63,565 nucleotides of DNA from Propionibacteriales bacterium (GTDB taxonomy: Bacteria > Actinomycetota > Actinomycetes > Propionibacteriales > Nocardioidaceae). The position numbers were made by a program, and so were the translations under genes. The notes below the pieces were generated by a model that worked only from the letters and a program-made list of their open reading frames with translations, did not search any database and was not told where the DNA came from. Below, piece after piece: positions 52,445-61,201 of the stretch; positions within the stretch are counted from its first letter, which is position 1; each line of letters starts with the position of its first letter. The stretch is from assembly GCA_009377795.1 (NCBI GenBank), contig WHTJ01000014.1, positions 1 to 63,565 on the forward strand, given 5' to 3'.

Positions 52445-53640
52445 CGGATCACCTCGTGCTTTCTCAATTCGGCGATCTCCTGCTCGTCGTACCCGAGCTC
52501 CGCCAGCACGGAGTCGGTGTCCTGGCCCAGGGCGCGTCCGGTGAAGCGGATCCGGCCCGGACTCTCGGACATCCGCCACAGCACGTCGTGCTGCAGCATC
52601 GGTCCCAGATCCTCGTCGTCGACCTCACGCAGCATCTGGGTCTCCCGTACGTGCGGATCCTCGACCAGGTCCTTGGCGTTGTACACCGGCGCGATGGCCG
52701 CGCCGGCCTCGGTGAAGGCGACCAGCACCTCCTCCCGGGTGCGCTCGGCGATCCAGTCGCCGACATAGGCGTCGAGCAGCTCGACGTGCTGCGCCCTGCC
52801 CCGCCCGGACTGGAACCACGGCTCCCCGACGACCTCCGGATGCCCGACCAGCTCCATGACGCGTTCGGCGATGCGCTGGGCGCTGGTGGAGATCGCCACC
52901 CACTTCCCGTCCGACGTCCGGTAGGTGTTGCGCGGGGCGTTGTTGGTGGAGCGGTTGCCGTGCCTCTCCTCGACGATCCCGAGCTGCTGGTACACCGTCG
53001 GCGAAGGCCCGACGGCGGTCATGATCGGCAGGAGGATGTTCATGTCGATGACCTGGCCGCGTCCCGAGTTCTGCCGGTGCCAGAGCGCCATCATCACGGC
53101 CGAGGACGCGGCGATGCCGCAGATGCTGTCCGCCAGCCCGAAGGCGGGCAGTGTCGGCGGCCGGTCCGCCTCACCGGTGAGGTCGGCAAAGCCGCTCATC
53201 GCCTCGGCGAGAGTGCCGAAACCGGGGCGGTTCGCGTACGGGCCGGTCTGGCCGAAACCGGTCAGCCGGACGACGACCAGGCGAGGGTTCAGCTCATGGA
53301 GCACGTCCGGGCCGATACCCCACCGTTCCAGGGTTCCGGGCCGGAAGTTCTCCACGAGCACGTCGGCGGTCGCGGCCAGCCGGCGCAGCACCGCCGCGCC
53401 CTCCGCGGCCTTGAGGTCGAGGGCGACGGTGCGCTTGTTGCGGCTGATCTCCTTCCACCACAACGGGACGCCGTCCTTGCTTCCGCCGTGTCCGCGCATG
53501 TTGTCGCCCCGCGACGGGTGCTCGACCTTGATCACGTCCGCGCCGTAGTCACCCAGGATCTGACCGCACAGCGGCCCGGCCAGGATGGTGGACGCGTCGA
53601 TGACACGCAGCCCTTTCAGCGGTAGCGAATCCACACGCAC
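52441..53640 (-). CDS. CaiB/BaiF family III CoA-transferase, first gene of the minus-strand arm
   Basis: The 399-residue enzyme has the catalytic Asp in GLADSICG (D171), the N-terminal CoA fold (LKGLRVIDASTILAGPLCGQ, YGADVIKVEHP, NKRTVALDLK) and FRPGTLERWGIG. It activates a carboxylate to its CoA ester with another acyl-CoA as donor. The GTG start at 53638-53640 is 9 bp from an IclR-type operator. It probably prepares the substrate for the CitE-like lyase. Confidence 0.92.
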   Translation of the reverse strand: MRVDSLPLKGLRVIDASTILAGPLCGQILGDYGADVIKVEHPSRGDNMRGHGGSKDGVPLWWKEISRNKRTVALDLKAAEGAAVLRRLAATADVLVENFRPGTLERWGIGPDVLHELNPRLVVVRLTGFGQTGPYANRPGFGTLAEAMSGFADLTGEADRPPTLPAFGLADSICGIAASSAVMMALWHRQNSGRGQVIDMNILLPIMTAVGPSPTVYQQLGIVEERHGNRSTNNAPRNTYRTSDGKWVAISTSAQRIAERVMELVGHPEVVGEPWFQSGRGRAQHVELLDAYVGDWIAERTREEVLVAFTEAGAAIAPVYNAKDLVEDPHVRETQMLREVDDEDLGPMLQHDVLWRMSESPGRIRFTGRALGQDTDSVLAELGYDEQEIAELRKHEVIR

Positions 53641-53648
53641 CTCTCGAC

Positions 53649-53665
53649 GTTCCGCTCATAGAAAC
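53649..53665. promoter_or_regulatory. IclR-type operator C
   Basis: GTTCCGCTCATAGAAAC, one mismatch from GTTCC-N7-GGAAC, 9 bp upstream of the CoA-transferase start. Confidence 0.55.
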
Positions 53666-53787
53666 GATCTTGGATATCCCAGAGACTGTACCCCGAGACC
53701 CAACACGGAGGGAAGACCACTGTCTTGCATGCAGTCGCACCGAGGTCGACCGTTGACCACCACGTCCGGGCGCACTAGCGTCAGTCC

Positions 53788-55152
53788 ATGACTCGCACAG
53801 GGATGTTCCGCTTACAGGAACAGACAGCTGAGGCGTCCGACGCCCTGGCGGCGTGGGCCGCCGCGTTGGAGTACGACATCCTGCCCGACCCGGTACGGCG
53901 TCGGCTCCCCGTGATGCTCACAGACCTTCTCGGCGTCACGCTGGCCGGCATGCGCACGCCGGAGCTGGACCGGCTGGTGAACGCCTGGGACTGCCCACCG
54001 GGCGATGCGCCTCTGCTCGGGACGTCGGTCCGCACGGTACCCGACACCGCCGCCTACCTGGCCGCGGTGGCCGCATGCAGCCTGGAGCTGGACGAGGGCA
54101 ATAAGCAGGCCGCCGGACACCCCGCGGCGCACGTGGTGTTCGCCGCCATGGCGGCGGCCCGCACATCGGACGAGACGATCACCGGGCGCCGGTTCCTGAC
54201 CGCCGTGGCCGCCGGGTACGAGGTGGCCGCGCGGTTCGGACACGCCACCATACGCGACCCGGCGTGGCACCCCCACGGCAACTGGGCCGCGACCGGCGCC
54301 GCATGCGCATCGGCTCTGCTGCACGGCTGCTCCGCGGCGGCTACCGCCGCCGCGATCGATGCGTCCACCGGTCTGATGCACGTGACGCCGTGGGCCACCG
54401 TGCTCGCCGGCGACTTCACCCGCAACCTGTGGATCGCCGGGGCGAACCTCGCCGGCTTGCATGCCGCGCGGCTCGCGAGGGCCGGCGTGGCCGGCAACCA
54501 CGGTGCCGCCGCGAACTCCCTCGGTGCGCTGATGGGCGACCTGGATCCGGACGCTCTGGTCGGCGGGCTCGGTGAGCGCTGGCTGGTGGCCGAGGGCTAC
54601 CTGAAGATGCACTCGTCGTGTTCCTACACACATCCCGCCGTCGACATCGTCCAGAGCCTCCGGGCATCCCGTTCCTGGCAGGTCGAGGAGATCAGCAGGG
54701 TGGTCGTCCGGACGAACTCCCTCGCGCGGCCCCTGCTGCGGCGCCATCCCGACACCCGCCTGGCGGCCATGTTCTCCCTGCCGTTCGTGGTGAGCACGGC
54801 GGTGGTCAGCGGGAGCGTCGATTCGCGGACGATGGAACCGGGATCACCGCAGTTCCTCACCGCCGAGGCGTTCAGCGAGCGCGTCCAGGTGGAGGTCGAC
54901 GAGACGTTGGACGCGCTGCTCCCGGACCGGCGGTGCACCGAGGTGACGATCGAGTTCGCCGACGGCCAGTTCCTGAGTCTGGGCCAGCCCAACCCGCTCG
55001 GAGATGCCGACCACTTCCCCCTCACCGACGAGCAGGTGATGACGAAGCTCTCCGGGCTCCTCGGTTCGGCCGACGCCGCCCGGGTCGGCGACGTCGTCGG
55101 GTCGCTGGCCGGCGCGCCGGACGCCGTCGCGGCACTCGACCAGCTCGTCTAG
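53788..55152 (+). CDS. MmgE/PrpD-family protein, copy 2
   Basis: The 454-residue protein has LTDLLGVTLAG, SLELDEGNKQAAGHPAAHVVFA, GYEVAARFGHA, HPHGNWAATGAAC and KMHSSCSYTHPAVD, the usual MmgE/PrpD landmarks. It is divergent from the CoA-transferase arm. The IclR-type palindrome at 53805-53821 lies inside the first codons if the ATG at 53788 is used, so either the start is further downstream (for example TTG 53866) or the repressor acts as a roadblock. The two MmgE/PrpD proteins of the cluster are only distantly similar and may act in sequence or on different stereoisomers. Confidence 0.85.
   Translation: MTRTGMFRLQEQTAEASDALAAWAAALEYDILPDPVRRRLPVMLTDLLGVTLAGMRTPELDRLVNAWDCPPGDAPLLGTSVRTVPDTAAYLAAVAACSLELDEGNKQAAGHPAAHVVFAAMAAARTSDETITGRRFLTAVAAGYEVAARFGHATIRDPAWHPHGNWAATGAACASALLHGCSAAATAAAIDASTGLMHVTPWATVLAGDFTRNLWIAGANLAGLHAARLARAGVAGNHGAAANSLGALMGDLDPDALVGGLGERWLVAEGYLKMHSSCSYTHPAVDIVQSLRASRSWQVEEISRVVVRTNSLARPLLRRHPDTRLAAMFSLPFVVSTAVVSGSVDSRTMEPGSPQFLTAEAFSERVQVEVDETLDALLPDRRCTEVTIEFADGQFLSLGQPNPLGDADHFPLTDEQVMTKLSGLLGSADAARVGDVVGSLAGAPDAVAALDQLV
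53805..53821. promoter_or_regulatory. IclR-type operator D (GTTCC-N7-GGAAC)
   Basis: GTTCCGCTTACAGGAAC, extendable to TGTTCC...GGAACA (53804-53822). It sits at the beginning of the second MmgE/PrpD gene, 156 bp from operator C. Confidence 0.65.
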
Positions 55153-55160
55153 CCGTCAGC

Positions 55161-55664
55161 TCAGGCGCCGTAGCGCGCAGGGTCGTCCGCGAACGCCTGC
55201 CGGCAGCCGGGTCCGCAGAAGAACCAGGTCCTCCCGTCGCGCTCCAGCCGCAGGCTCACCGGGGTCATCGGCACGCTCATACCGCAGACCGGGTCGACGG
55301 CTTCCGAGATCGGCGCCGTTTCGGAACCGGCCGCCGTCTCCGAGGTGGCCCGGGTCGCACGCGCTGCCTGCCGGGTCGGTGTACCCCGAGGCCGGCAGGC
55401 GATGATCTCGGCGAACTCCGAGCCGGCGCTGTCCGCGGACGTCGATGCCGTGGTAGTCGCCTCACACGGTCAAGACGAGGAACCGGGTCGTTTGCGCACA
55501 CGTCCCGCCGACGAATCCCTCGATGCTCCCATCCGGCAAGACCAGGGCCGCGTCCCGAGCCGTGAACTCGCCGGGGGTTCGGTCCGCACCACGGTCGCGA
55601 GCACGAACGGCGTACGCCCAGCCCGCAGCTCGTTCGCGCGGATCAGCAGGTCGGTGCGTGACAC
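55161..55664 (-). pseudogene. xdhC-like gene, internally deleted and frameshifted
   Basis: An N-terminal start with a good site (GGGGAGGG, GTG 55662-55664) reads SRTDLLIRANELRAGRTPFV and ATVVRTEPP, typical of XdhC/CoxF insertion chaperones for molybdenum hydroxylases. Further on, the sense continues in another frame (DGSIEGFVGGTCAQTTRFLV), then the C-terminus returns in the original frame with EFAEIIAC and a YHS-like finger (AVDPVCGMSVP ... WFFCGPGCRQAF). The Rossmann domain of a complete XdhC is missing. It followed a CO-dehydrogenase-type large subunit gene, of which only the end remains next door. Confidence 0.75.
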
Positions 55665-55678
55665 CGCGGACCCTCCCC

Positions 55679-56050
55679 TCAGGTGATCGCGAGGTCGCTA
55701 AGCAGCGGACGCCCCTGCGTCGCGCACCAGACGGCGGCTGGGGTGAGCGGCATGTCGATGTGCCGGACGCCGTACGGCTCGAGGGCGTCCACCACCGCGT
55801 TCACCACACACGCCGGCGACCCGACGGTGGCGGACTCGCCTACCCCCTTGGCGCCGAGCGGGTGGTGTGGCGACGGCGTCACCGTCCCGCCCAGTTGCCA
55901 TGACGGGCACTCCATCGAGGTGGGCAACAGATAGTCCGGCGGAAGCGGACTCGCCGACGACCTCGATGTCGCCATCCGCCTCAGCAGAGCGCGCAGGCCA
56001 CGGCGCACGATCTCGTGATCGTCTACCAGGTACACCCGGATGGTCGACAT
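55679..56050 (-). pseudogene. Chimeric remnant: DosR-like response regulator start joined to CoxL/XdhA C-terminus
   Basis: From ATG 56048-56050 the frame reads MSTIRVYLVDDHEIVRRGLR, the receiver start of a NarL/DosR regulator. After RALL one base is missing, so its continuation (EADGDIEVVGESASA) shifts frame. At about 55945 the sequence changes to DYLLPTSMECPSW, TPSPHHPLGAKGVGESATVG and VVNAVVDALEPYGVRHIDMP, the C-terminal end of a molybdenum hydroxylase large subunit (CoxL-like). It is a deletion junction, not a real two-domain protein. Confidence 0.82.
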
Positions 56051-56117
56051 CTCGTTCACCCCTCCGTTGTACGCAGCCGTGGCACACCTCTCAGGTCCTC
56101 GAACGTCTCGGAGTCCC

Positions 56118-56131
56118 GGGACGTTCGACCC
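56118..56131. promoter_or_regulatory. DosR-like box 1 (GGGACGTTCGACCC)
   Basis: A 14-bp near-palindrome of pattern GGGAC-N4-GACCC, 67 bp upstream of the truncated regulator start. Its pattern matches the core of the actinobacterial DosR/DevR box (GGGAC...GTCCC-like). A second copy lies at 56226-56239. Confidence 0.45.
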
Positions 56132-56225
56132 AAATCCATGCGTATCCCTGCGCCCTGCGCGTCGCTGGCGCAGGATCGGGTAGCGGCGGACCAGCGGGAC
56201 GCGATCCCCAGACAGGCCACACGAC

Positions 56226-56239
56226 GGGACTAGCGACCC
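56226..56239. promoter_or_regulatory. DosR-like box 2 (GGGACTAGCGACCC)
   Basis: Same pattern as box 1, 35 bp upstream of the pyridoxamine-oxidase-like gene. This would be the right place for a DosR site driving that gene, whose relatives are typical members of DosR-type dormancy regulons. Confidence 0.45.
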
Positions 56240-56274
56240 TTCTCCAACGCGTCCGCTTCGGGTTGGGTTGAACG

Positions 56275-56727
56275 GTGACCACCGCTCCGCGGATGCGCAG
56301 GGAACTGACCGAGGAGGAGTCAATACGGCTCCTCGGCAGCGTCTCACTGGGCAGGATCGTCTTCACCGACGGCGCCCTCCCCGCAATCCGCCCGGTCAAC
56401 CACATCATCGACGGCGGAGACGTCATCATCTGCACCCATGAAGGCGCCGCGGTCATCCCCGACGCGGCCTCGGGCGTAGTCGTCTGCTACGAAGCCGACA
56501 GCATCGATCCGATCAGCCACCTCGGCTGGAGCGTCATCGTCACCGGAATCGCCCAACTCGTACTCGACCCCGCGCGGGCCGCCCACTACCGGAAAGCCGT
56601 CCGGCCCTGGGTGAGCGGAAGCATGGCCCACGTCATCCGAATCCGCCCGGAGTTGATCACGGGTTTCGAACTGGTCGACGATGCACCGTCCCAGAATGAG
56701 CAACACATCCGGAACGGCGCCGCCTGA
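56275..56727 (+). CDS. Pyridoxamine 5'-phosphate oxidase-family (flavin/F420 split-barrel) protein
   Basis: The 150-residue split-barrel protein begins with RELTEEESIRLLGSVSLGRIV and ALPAIRPVNHIIDGGDVII, then VVVCYEADSIDPISHLGWSVIVTG and a C-terminal ITGFELV. Members bind FMN, F420 or haem and act as small redox or stress proteins. The GTG start lies 224 bp from the truncated regulator. In many actinomycetes such genes are controlled by DosR/DevR, which fits the neighbouring box and regulator fragment. Confidence 0.85.
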   Translation: MTTAPRMRRELTEEESIRLLGSVSLGRIVFTDGALPAIRPVNHIIDGGDVIICTHEGAAVIPDAASGVVVCYEADSIDPISHLGWSVIVTGIAQLVLDPARAAHYRKAVRPWVSGSMAHVIRIRPELITGFELVDDAPSQNEQHIRNGAA

Positions 56728-56799
56728 CCATGAACACCATCGTCACGGCATGAAGTCAACGTCACGGCGAGTGGACTCGAAGGACACGCCGCGCCACCG

Positions 56800-57120
56800 A
56801 TGTGGAAATTCCTCGAAGACCTCGCCCAAGCGGGTGGCGCAGCATCACCCAGCGATCACGAGGCATATGGATTCAACGACCGTACACATATGCGCAAGAA
56901 CGTCGTCGAACTCGAAGGCTATTCACTCGCAGAGAGCAGCCGTGATGAGACAGATCAGCGGCGTCGCTCCATCACGCTGACGTCCAAAGGCTGGCTCGTG
57001 CACTTCGCACGCAAGACTGAGCTGATCGGCCAGCCTGCGCTTCGAAATCGACTCAACGGCCGATGGCGACTGGCTATCGACGGAGTTCCCATGCGCAACG
57101 CCACTCTCAATTTGTTCTGA
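56800..57120 (+). pseudogene. Degenerate MarR-like fragment
   Basis: The 106-codon frame contains RDETDQRRRSITLTSKG, which looks like the wing and following helix of a MarR-family repressor (the DRR...LTxxG pattern), but there is no preceding HTH helix pair of normal form, and the flanks look random. I regard it as a decayed regulator. A functional small protein is possible but unlikely. It adds to the other broken genes between 55.1 and 57.7 kb. Confidence 0.4.
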
Positions 57121-57124
57121 CGTC

Positions 57125-57580
57125 TCAGCTGGCGGTGCGATCCTCCAGCAGAGCCTTGAGGTTCTCGACGAAACGGGCGTTCCGCCTTCCGGCCGATGGC
57201 GCGATGAGCGGTCGCATCAGGCGGAACATGCCATACAGCGGGATATCCACGTGCCGGCGAAAGCGTGTGCCGCCGCCGGCAGGCTCCAAGCGGTAGGTCG
57301 TGGTAGGTCTCAGCGGGCCGCTCTTGGTCGTGATCTCCACCAGCCGGTTCGGCTGGAACCCCGTCACTTCCACCTCATACTCGTTGCGCCCCATGAAGCT
57401 CACCATCACGATCCACCTACTTCCCAGCCCGCGACCGACGTCCGAGCCCGGCGCGGGGCGGATCTCAAGGATGTCGGTGTGCCACGTGGGCTCGTTCGCC
57501 TGATCCGACGCGAAGGCGAACACCTCCTCGACGGGCCTTGCGATCACGGTGCTTGCTTCGACGCTGATCGCTGACCGCAT
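57125..57580 (-). CDS. SRPBCC/polyketide-cyclase-like protein
   Basis: The 151-residue START-like protein has SVEASTVIARPVEEVFAFAS, EPTWHTDILEIRP, EVEVTGFQPNRLVEI and TTYRLEPAGGGTRFRRHV, the helix-grip fold pattern of the SRPBCC group. It binds hydrophobic ligands or acts as a coenzyme-like chaperone; the function is unknown. The frame appears intact even though its neighbours are decayed. Confidence 0.82.
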   Translation of the reverse strand: MRSAISVEASTVIARPVEEVFAFASDQANEPTWHTDILEIRPAPGSDVGRGLGSRWIVMVSFMGRNEYEVEVTGFQPNRLVEITTKSGPLRPTTTYRLEPAGGGTRFRRHVDIPLYGMFRLMRPLIAPSAGRRNARFVENLKALLEDRTAS

Positions 57581-57582
57581 GC

Positions 57583-57693
57583 AACAACAGCAAGATCAGC
57601 GTCACCATGGAGGTCTACACCCATGTTCCGGACGAGCTGACCCGCCAGGCGCTCAAGAAGCTCGGCGACAGCCTGGAGGAGCTGGCCTCGTGA
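57583..57693 (+). pseudogene. Tyrosine recombinase (phage-type integrase) C-terminal remnant
   Basis: Reading toward TGA 57691-57693, the frame gives SKISVTMEVYTHVPDEL, then TRQALKKLGDSLEELAS. The first part matches the end of actinomycete phage-type integrases, where the catalytic Tyr lies in the VYTHV/IYSHV segment. Nothing of the rest of the enzyme is present, and the SRPBCC gene begins 3 bp away on the other strand. The tRNA-Ala 3' end is 90 bp downstream, the usual location of an integrase and attachment site. Confidence 0.75.
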
Positions 57694-57780
57694 CGGTTCG
57701 GACCCGACGTACTGCTGTACTTTGCTGTACGGCCCGAAACGGCGCCTCCCCCGGACAACCGAAACGGGCCTCTGACCTGG

Positions 57781-57855
<75 letters not shown>

Positions 57856-57939
57856 AAGCGTGTTCGACCGAACCTGCTCAGACCAAACCCGGAAAGTGTA
57901 GCCAACCCGACCGGCGAGGGCGAAACCGCACCACGCCGG

Positions 57940-58593
57940 TCAGGACTCCGGGGCCAGCTCGTCGTCCGAGAGCACCGGCTCCGGCAGCGAGCCCGCGTTG
58001 AAATCGACGATACGCCAGCCACGGCGCCATTCCGACAGCACGACCCAGGCGCAGTTCGACACCCCGGCGAAGAGATGCCAGTGCTCCTCGGGCAGACCGA
58101 GGAATCGGCACAGCCCGGTGCGGATCGCCACCCCGTGCGACACCAGTACGCCGACCTCGCCGGACGCCAGCGCGGCGCCGGCCTCCCCGATCACGGCCGC
58201 CACCCGCTCGCCGACCTCGCGGTCCACCTCACCGCCGACCGCGCGCGGCGGATCCTCGCCGAGCTGCCACGCCTGGTAGACCTCGGGAAACCGCGACCGC
58301 ACGTCGTCCTGCGTCAGGCCCTCACGCTCCCCCATCCGGATCTCCCGGAGCCTCGGCTCCGACCGCACGTCTAGACCGGTCAGCCCGGCCAGCTCCCCGG
58401 CGGTGTCCCGAGCGCGAGAGAGGTCGCTGCTCCAGATGAACGCCGGCTTCAGCGACGCCAGCCGGGCCGCCGCGGAACGCGCCTGCTCGCGACCCACGTC
58501 GTCCAGCGGTACGTCGGTCATGCCCTGGGCCCGGCCCTGCACGTTCCAGTCCGTGCGGCCGTGTCGCCACAAGACCACCTGCCGCCAGGTCAT
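57940..58593 (-). CDS. Histidine phosphatase (phosphoglycerate mutase-like)
   Basis: The 217-residue cytosolic phosphatase has the catalytic LWRHGRTDWN (about 8-17), RARDTA, REIRMGEREG and the second catalytic His in LVSHGVAIRTG. Homologues in this chromosomal place (after rsfS) in actinobacteria include glucosyl-3-phosphoglycerate phosphatase, but substrate specificity cannot be read from the sequence. Its start overlaps rsfS by 4 bp. Confidence 0.88.
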   Translation of the reverse strand: MTWRQVVLWRHGRTDWNVQGRAQGMTDVPLDDVGREQARSAAARLASLKPAFIWSSDLSRARDTAGELAGLTGLDVRSEPRLREIRMGEREGLTQDDVRSRFPEVYQAWQLGEDPPRAVGGEVDREVGERVAAVIGEAGAALASGEVGVLVSHGVAIRTGLCRFLGLPEEHWHLFAGVSNCAWVVLSEWRRGWRIVDFNAGSLPEPVLSDDELAPES

Positions 58594-58979
58594 GAAGCCG
58601 GGCCGCGCTGCCCGCTCGTCACCGACTCCGGCAGCGGGATCATCGGACAGTCACGCCACAGGCGTTCGAGGGTGTAGAACTCGCGCTCCTCCTCGTGCTG
58701 GACGTGTACGACGATGTCGTCGTAGTCCATCAACACCCATCGGCCCTCGCGCTCACCCTCCCGGCGTACCGGCTTGGCGTCGAGCCCACGCAACCGCTCC
58801 TCGATCGCGTCGACGATCGCCTTGACCTGCCGGTCGTTGTGCGCCGAGCACAGCACGAACGCGTCGGTGATCACCAGCTGGTCGGACACGTCGAAGGCAA
58901 TGATGCGATCGGCGAGCTTGTCCGCGGCGGCCGAGGCGGCGGCCTCGACCAGTTCCACGGCGCGTTCATCGGCCGGCAC
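58590..58979 (-). CDS. rsfS: Ribosome silencing factor RsfS
   Basis: The 129-residue protein has the RsfS/Iojap features [23 protein letters not shown] and [18 protein letters not shown], and [14 protein letters not shown]. It binds ribosomal protein uL14 and blocks subunit joining in starving cells. I choose the GTG 58977-58979, 8 bp after GAGG; a GTG at 58986-58988 is an alternative. The frame overlaps the end of nadD by 14 bp, the usual arrangement. Confidence 0.92.
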   Translation of the reverse strand: MPADERAVELVEAAASAAADKLADRIIAFDVSDQLVITDAFVLCSAHNDRQVKAIVDAIEERLRGLDAKPVRREGEREGRWVLMDYDDIVVHVQHEEEREFYTLERLWRDCPMIPLPESVTSGQRGPAS

Positions 58980-59607
58980 GGGACTCACCTCGATCGTTGT
59001 TCGGGCGGTAGAGCGAACGCTTGGCGATGTACTGCACCACGCCGTCCGGCACGAGGTACCAGACCGGCTCACCGGCCATGACCCGCTCACGGCACTCCGT
59101 GGACGAGATCGCCAGCGCCGGGATCTCCACGATCGACACCCGGTCACGCGGCAGACCCTCGAGGGTGAGATCGGTGATCTGATGGCCCGGACGGGTGCAT
59201 CCCACGAAGTACGCCCGGTCGAACACCTCGTCGGGCTCGCGCCAGGTGACGATCTGCGCCAGCGCGTCGGCACCGGTGATGAAGTAGAAGTCCGCGTCCG
59301 GGTAGGGCTTCTGCAGGTCGCGGAGCGTGTCCACGGTGTACGTCGGGCCCTCCCGGTCGATGTCCACCCGGCTCACCGAGAACCGCGGGTTCGAGGCGGT
59401 CGCGATCACCGTCATCAGGTAGCGATCCTCGGCCGCCGACACCTCCCGCTCGGTCTTCTGCCACGGCTGTCCGGTGGGCACGAACACGACCTCGTCCAGG
59501 TCGAACCACGCCTGGACCTCGCTCGCCGCCACCAGGTGACCGTTGTGAACGGGATCGAACGTGCCGCCCATGACACCGATCCGGCGCCGCCGCACGTCCT
59601 CAGCCAC
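58966..59607 (-). CDS. nadD: Nicotinate-nucleotide adenylyltransferase
   Basis: The 213-residue enzyme converts nicotinate mononucleotide and ATP to deamido-NAD. The nucleotidyltransferase motif [12 protein letters not shown] is at residues 14-25 and the C-terminal ISSTECRER motif is intact. [11 protein letters not shown] and [11 protein letters not shown] are also typical. It is followed by rsfS with overlap and preceded by a small membrane protein gene. Confidence 0.95.
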   Translation of the reverse strand: MAEDVRRRRIGVMGGTFDPVHNGHLVAASEVQAWFDLDEVVFVPTGQPWQKTEREVSAAEDRYLMTVIATASNPRFSVSRVDIDREGPTYTVDTLRDLQKPYPDADFYFITGADALAQIVTWREPDEVFDRAYFVGCTRPGHQITDLTLEGLPRDRVSIVEIPALAISSTECRERVMAGEPVWYLVPDGVVQYIAKRSLYRPNNDRGESRAGR

Positions 59608-59645
59608 GCGCGGCGCTATCTGGGATGACCGGGTCCATTGGCACC

Positions 59646-59795
59646 TCAGGAGTGCGGGCGACCCTTGCCGAACATCAAGAGGCCGATGATCAGCGCCAGG
59701 AAGACTAATAACACGGTCCCTCCGAAGACGAGCGGATCGACGGGAAGCTCGGACGTCGCTTCGGCGGTCTCGGCGGCCAGAATGCTCAACTGCAT
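59646..59795 (-). CDS. 49-residue membrane protein between proA and nadD
   Basis: Begins [20 protein letters not shown], then a single helix ([15 protein letters not shown]) and a short polar tail GKGRPHS. ATG 59793-59795, stop 59646-59648. Similar short single-helix proteins occur at this spot in many actinomycetes. The function is unknown. It is too short for a standard ORF list. Confidence 0.68.
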   Translation of the reverse strand: MQLSILAAETAEATSELPVDPLVFGGTVLLVFLALIIGLLMFGKGRPHS

Positions 59796-59847
59796 GTGCG
59801 CAATCTACCGGACGCCGGTAGCGCGTTCGCGTCGAGACCCATCGCGC

Positions 59848-61125
59848 CTAACCGCGGGTATGACCCTCGCCGGTCACGACGTACTTCGTGGACGTCAGCT
59901 CCGGCAGCCCTATCGGTCCGCGCGCGTGCAGCTTCTGCGTCGAGATCCCGATCTCGGCGCCGAAGCCGAACTCCCCACCGTCGGTGAAACCGGTCGCCGC
60001 GTTCACCATGACCGCCGCCGAGTCGACCAGCTGGGCGAACCGCCGCGCGGCCGACTGCGACCGGGTGACGATGGCGTCGGTGTGGCCGGAGCCGTGGGTC
60101 CGGATGTGGGTGAGCGCGTCGTCCATCGTGTCCACGACCGCCGCGGCGATGTCGTACGAGAGGTACTCCGCGTCGTAGTCCTCCTCGGTCGCCGGCACGA
60201 CCGCCCCGTCGTACGACTGGACCCGCTTGTCGCCGTGCACGGTCACGCCCGCCTCGCGCAACGCGGCGAGGGCGCGGGGCAGGAACTCGTCGGCGATGTC
60301 CGCGTGTACGAGGAAGGTCTCCGCCGCGTTGCACACGCTCACCCGGCGCGCCTTCGAGTTGACCAGGACGTCCACCGCGGTGTCGACCTCGGCGCTCTCG
60401 TCGACGTACACGTGGCAGTTGCCCACCCCGGTCTCGATGACCGGGACCGTCGAGTCCTCGACCACGCTCCGGATGAGCCCGGCTCCCCCGCGCGGGATGA
60501 GCACGTCGACCAGGCCCCGCGCCCGCATCAGGTGGCCGACCGCCTCCCGTCCCTCGCCGGGGACGAGCTGGACCGCGTCGACCGGAAGTCCGGCCTCGCG
60601 CACGGCGTCCCGGAGCACACCGACGATCGCGGTGTTGGAAACGACAGCCGACGACGACCCGCGCAGCAGCACGGCGTTCCCGCTCTTCAGGCAGAGCCCG
60701 GCCGCGTCCGCGGTGACGTTCGGCCGACCCTCGTAGATGATCCCCACGACACCGAACGGCACCCGGATCTGGCGCACCTCGAGCCCATTGGGGAGGGTGT
60801 AGCCGCGCAGGACCTCTCCCACCGGGTCGACGAGCCCGGCGATGTCGCGCAGGCCGCCGGCCATGCCGGCGACCCGGCCCTCGTCGAGCCGCAACCGGTC
60901 GATGAAGCCGGCTTGCAGCCCGGCCTGCTCTGCGGCGGCCACATCGCGCGCGTTGACGTCGAGGATCTCGGCGGTCCGGGTGATCAGTGCGTCGGCCATC
61001 GCGGCCAGCGCGTGGTCCTTCTGCTCCCGGGTGCGGGTCGCCAGGTCGGCGGCCGCCTCGCGGGCCCGGGACGCGGCCGCGAGTACGTCGGTTCGGATCT
61101 GGTCGGTCTGGGTCACGGGTTCCAC
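59848..61125 (-). CDS. proA: Gamma-glutamyl phosphate reductase
   Basis: The 425-residue NADPH-dependent reductase makes glutamate 5-semialdehyde for proline. It has [28 protein letters not shown], the catalytic Cys in [12 protein letters not shown], and [21 protein letters not shown] near the C-terminus, all classic for ProA. The GTG start at 61123-61125 gives MEPVTQTD; a GTG three codons later is possible. It is the beginning of the conserved proA-nadD-rsfS block. Confidence 0.95.
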   Translation of the reverse strand: MEPVTQTDQIRTDVLAAASRAREAAADLATRTREQKDHALAAMADALITRTAEILDVNARDVAAAEQAGLQAGFIDRLRLDEGRVAGMAGGLRDIAGLVDPVGEVLRGYTLPNGLEVRQIRVPFGVVGIIYEGRPNVTADAAGLCLKSGNAVLLRGSSSAVVSNTAIVGVLRDAVREAGLPVDAVQLVPGEGREAVGHLMRARGLVDVLIPRGGAGLIRSVVEDSTVPVIETGVGNCHVYVDESAEVDTAVDVLVNSKARRVSVCNAAETFLVHADIADEFLPRALAALREAGVTVHGDKRVQSYDGAVVPATEEDYDAEYLSYDIAAAVVDTMDDALTHIRTHGSGHTDAIVTRSQSAARRFAQLVDSAAVMVNAATGFTDGGEFGFGAEIGISTQKLHARGPIGLPELTSTKYVVTGEGHTRG

Positions 61126-61201
61126 GGTACGCCGTTACACCCCGACAACGCTCTGGTCGTCCACCATCCGACGACCGCCCCCGCGTGTAAGAATCGCGCT
61201 C

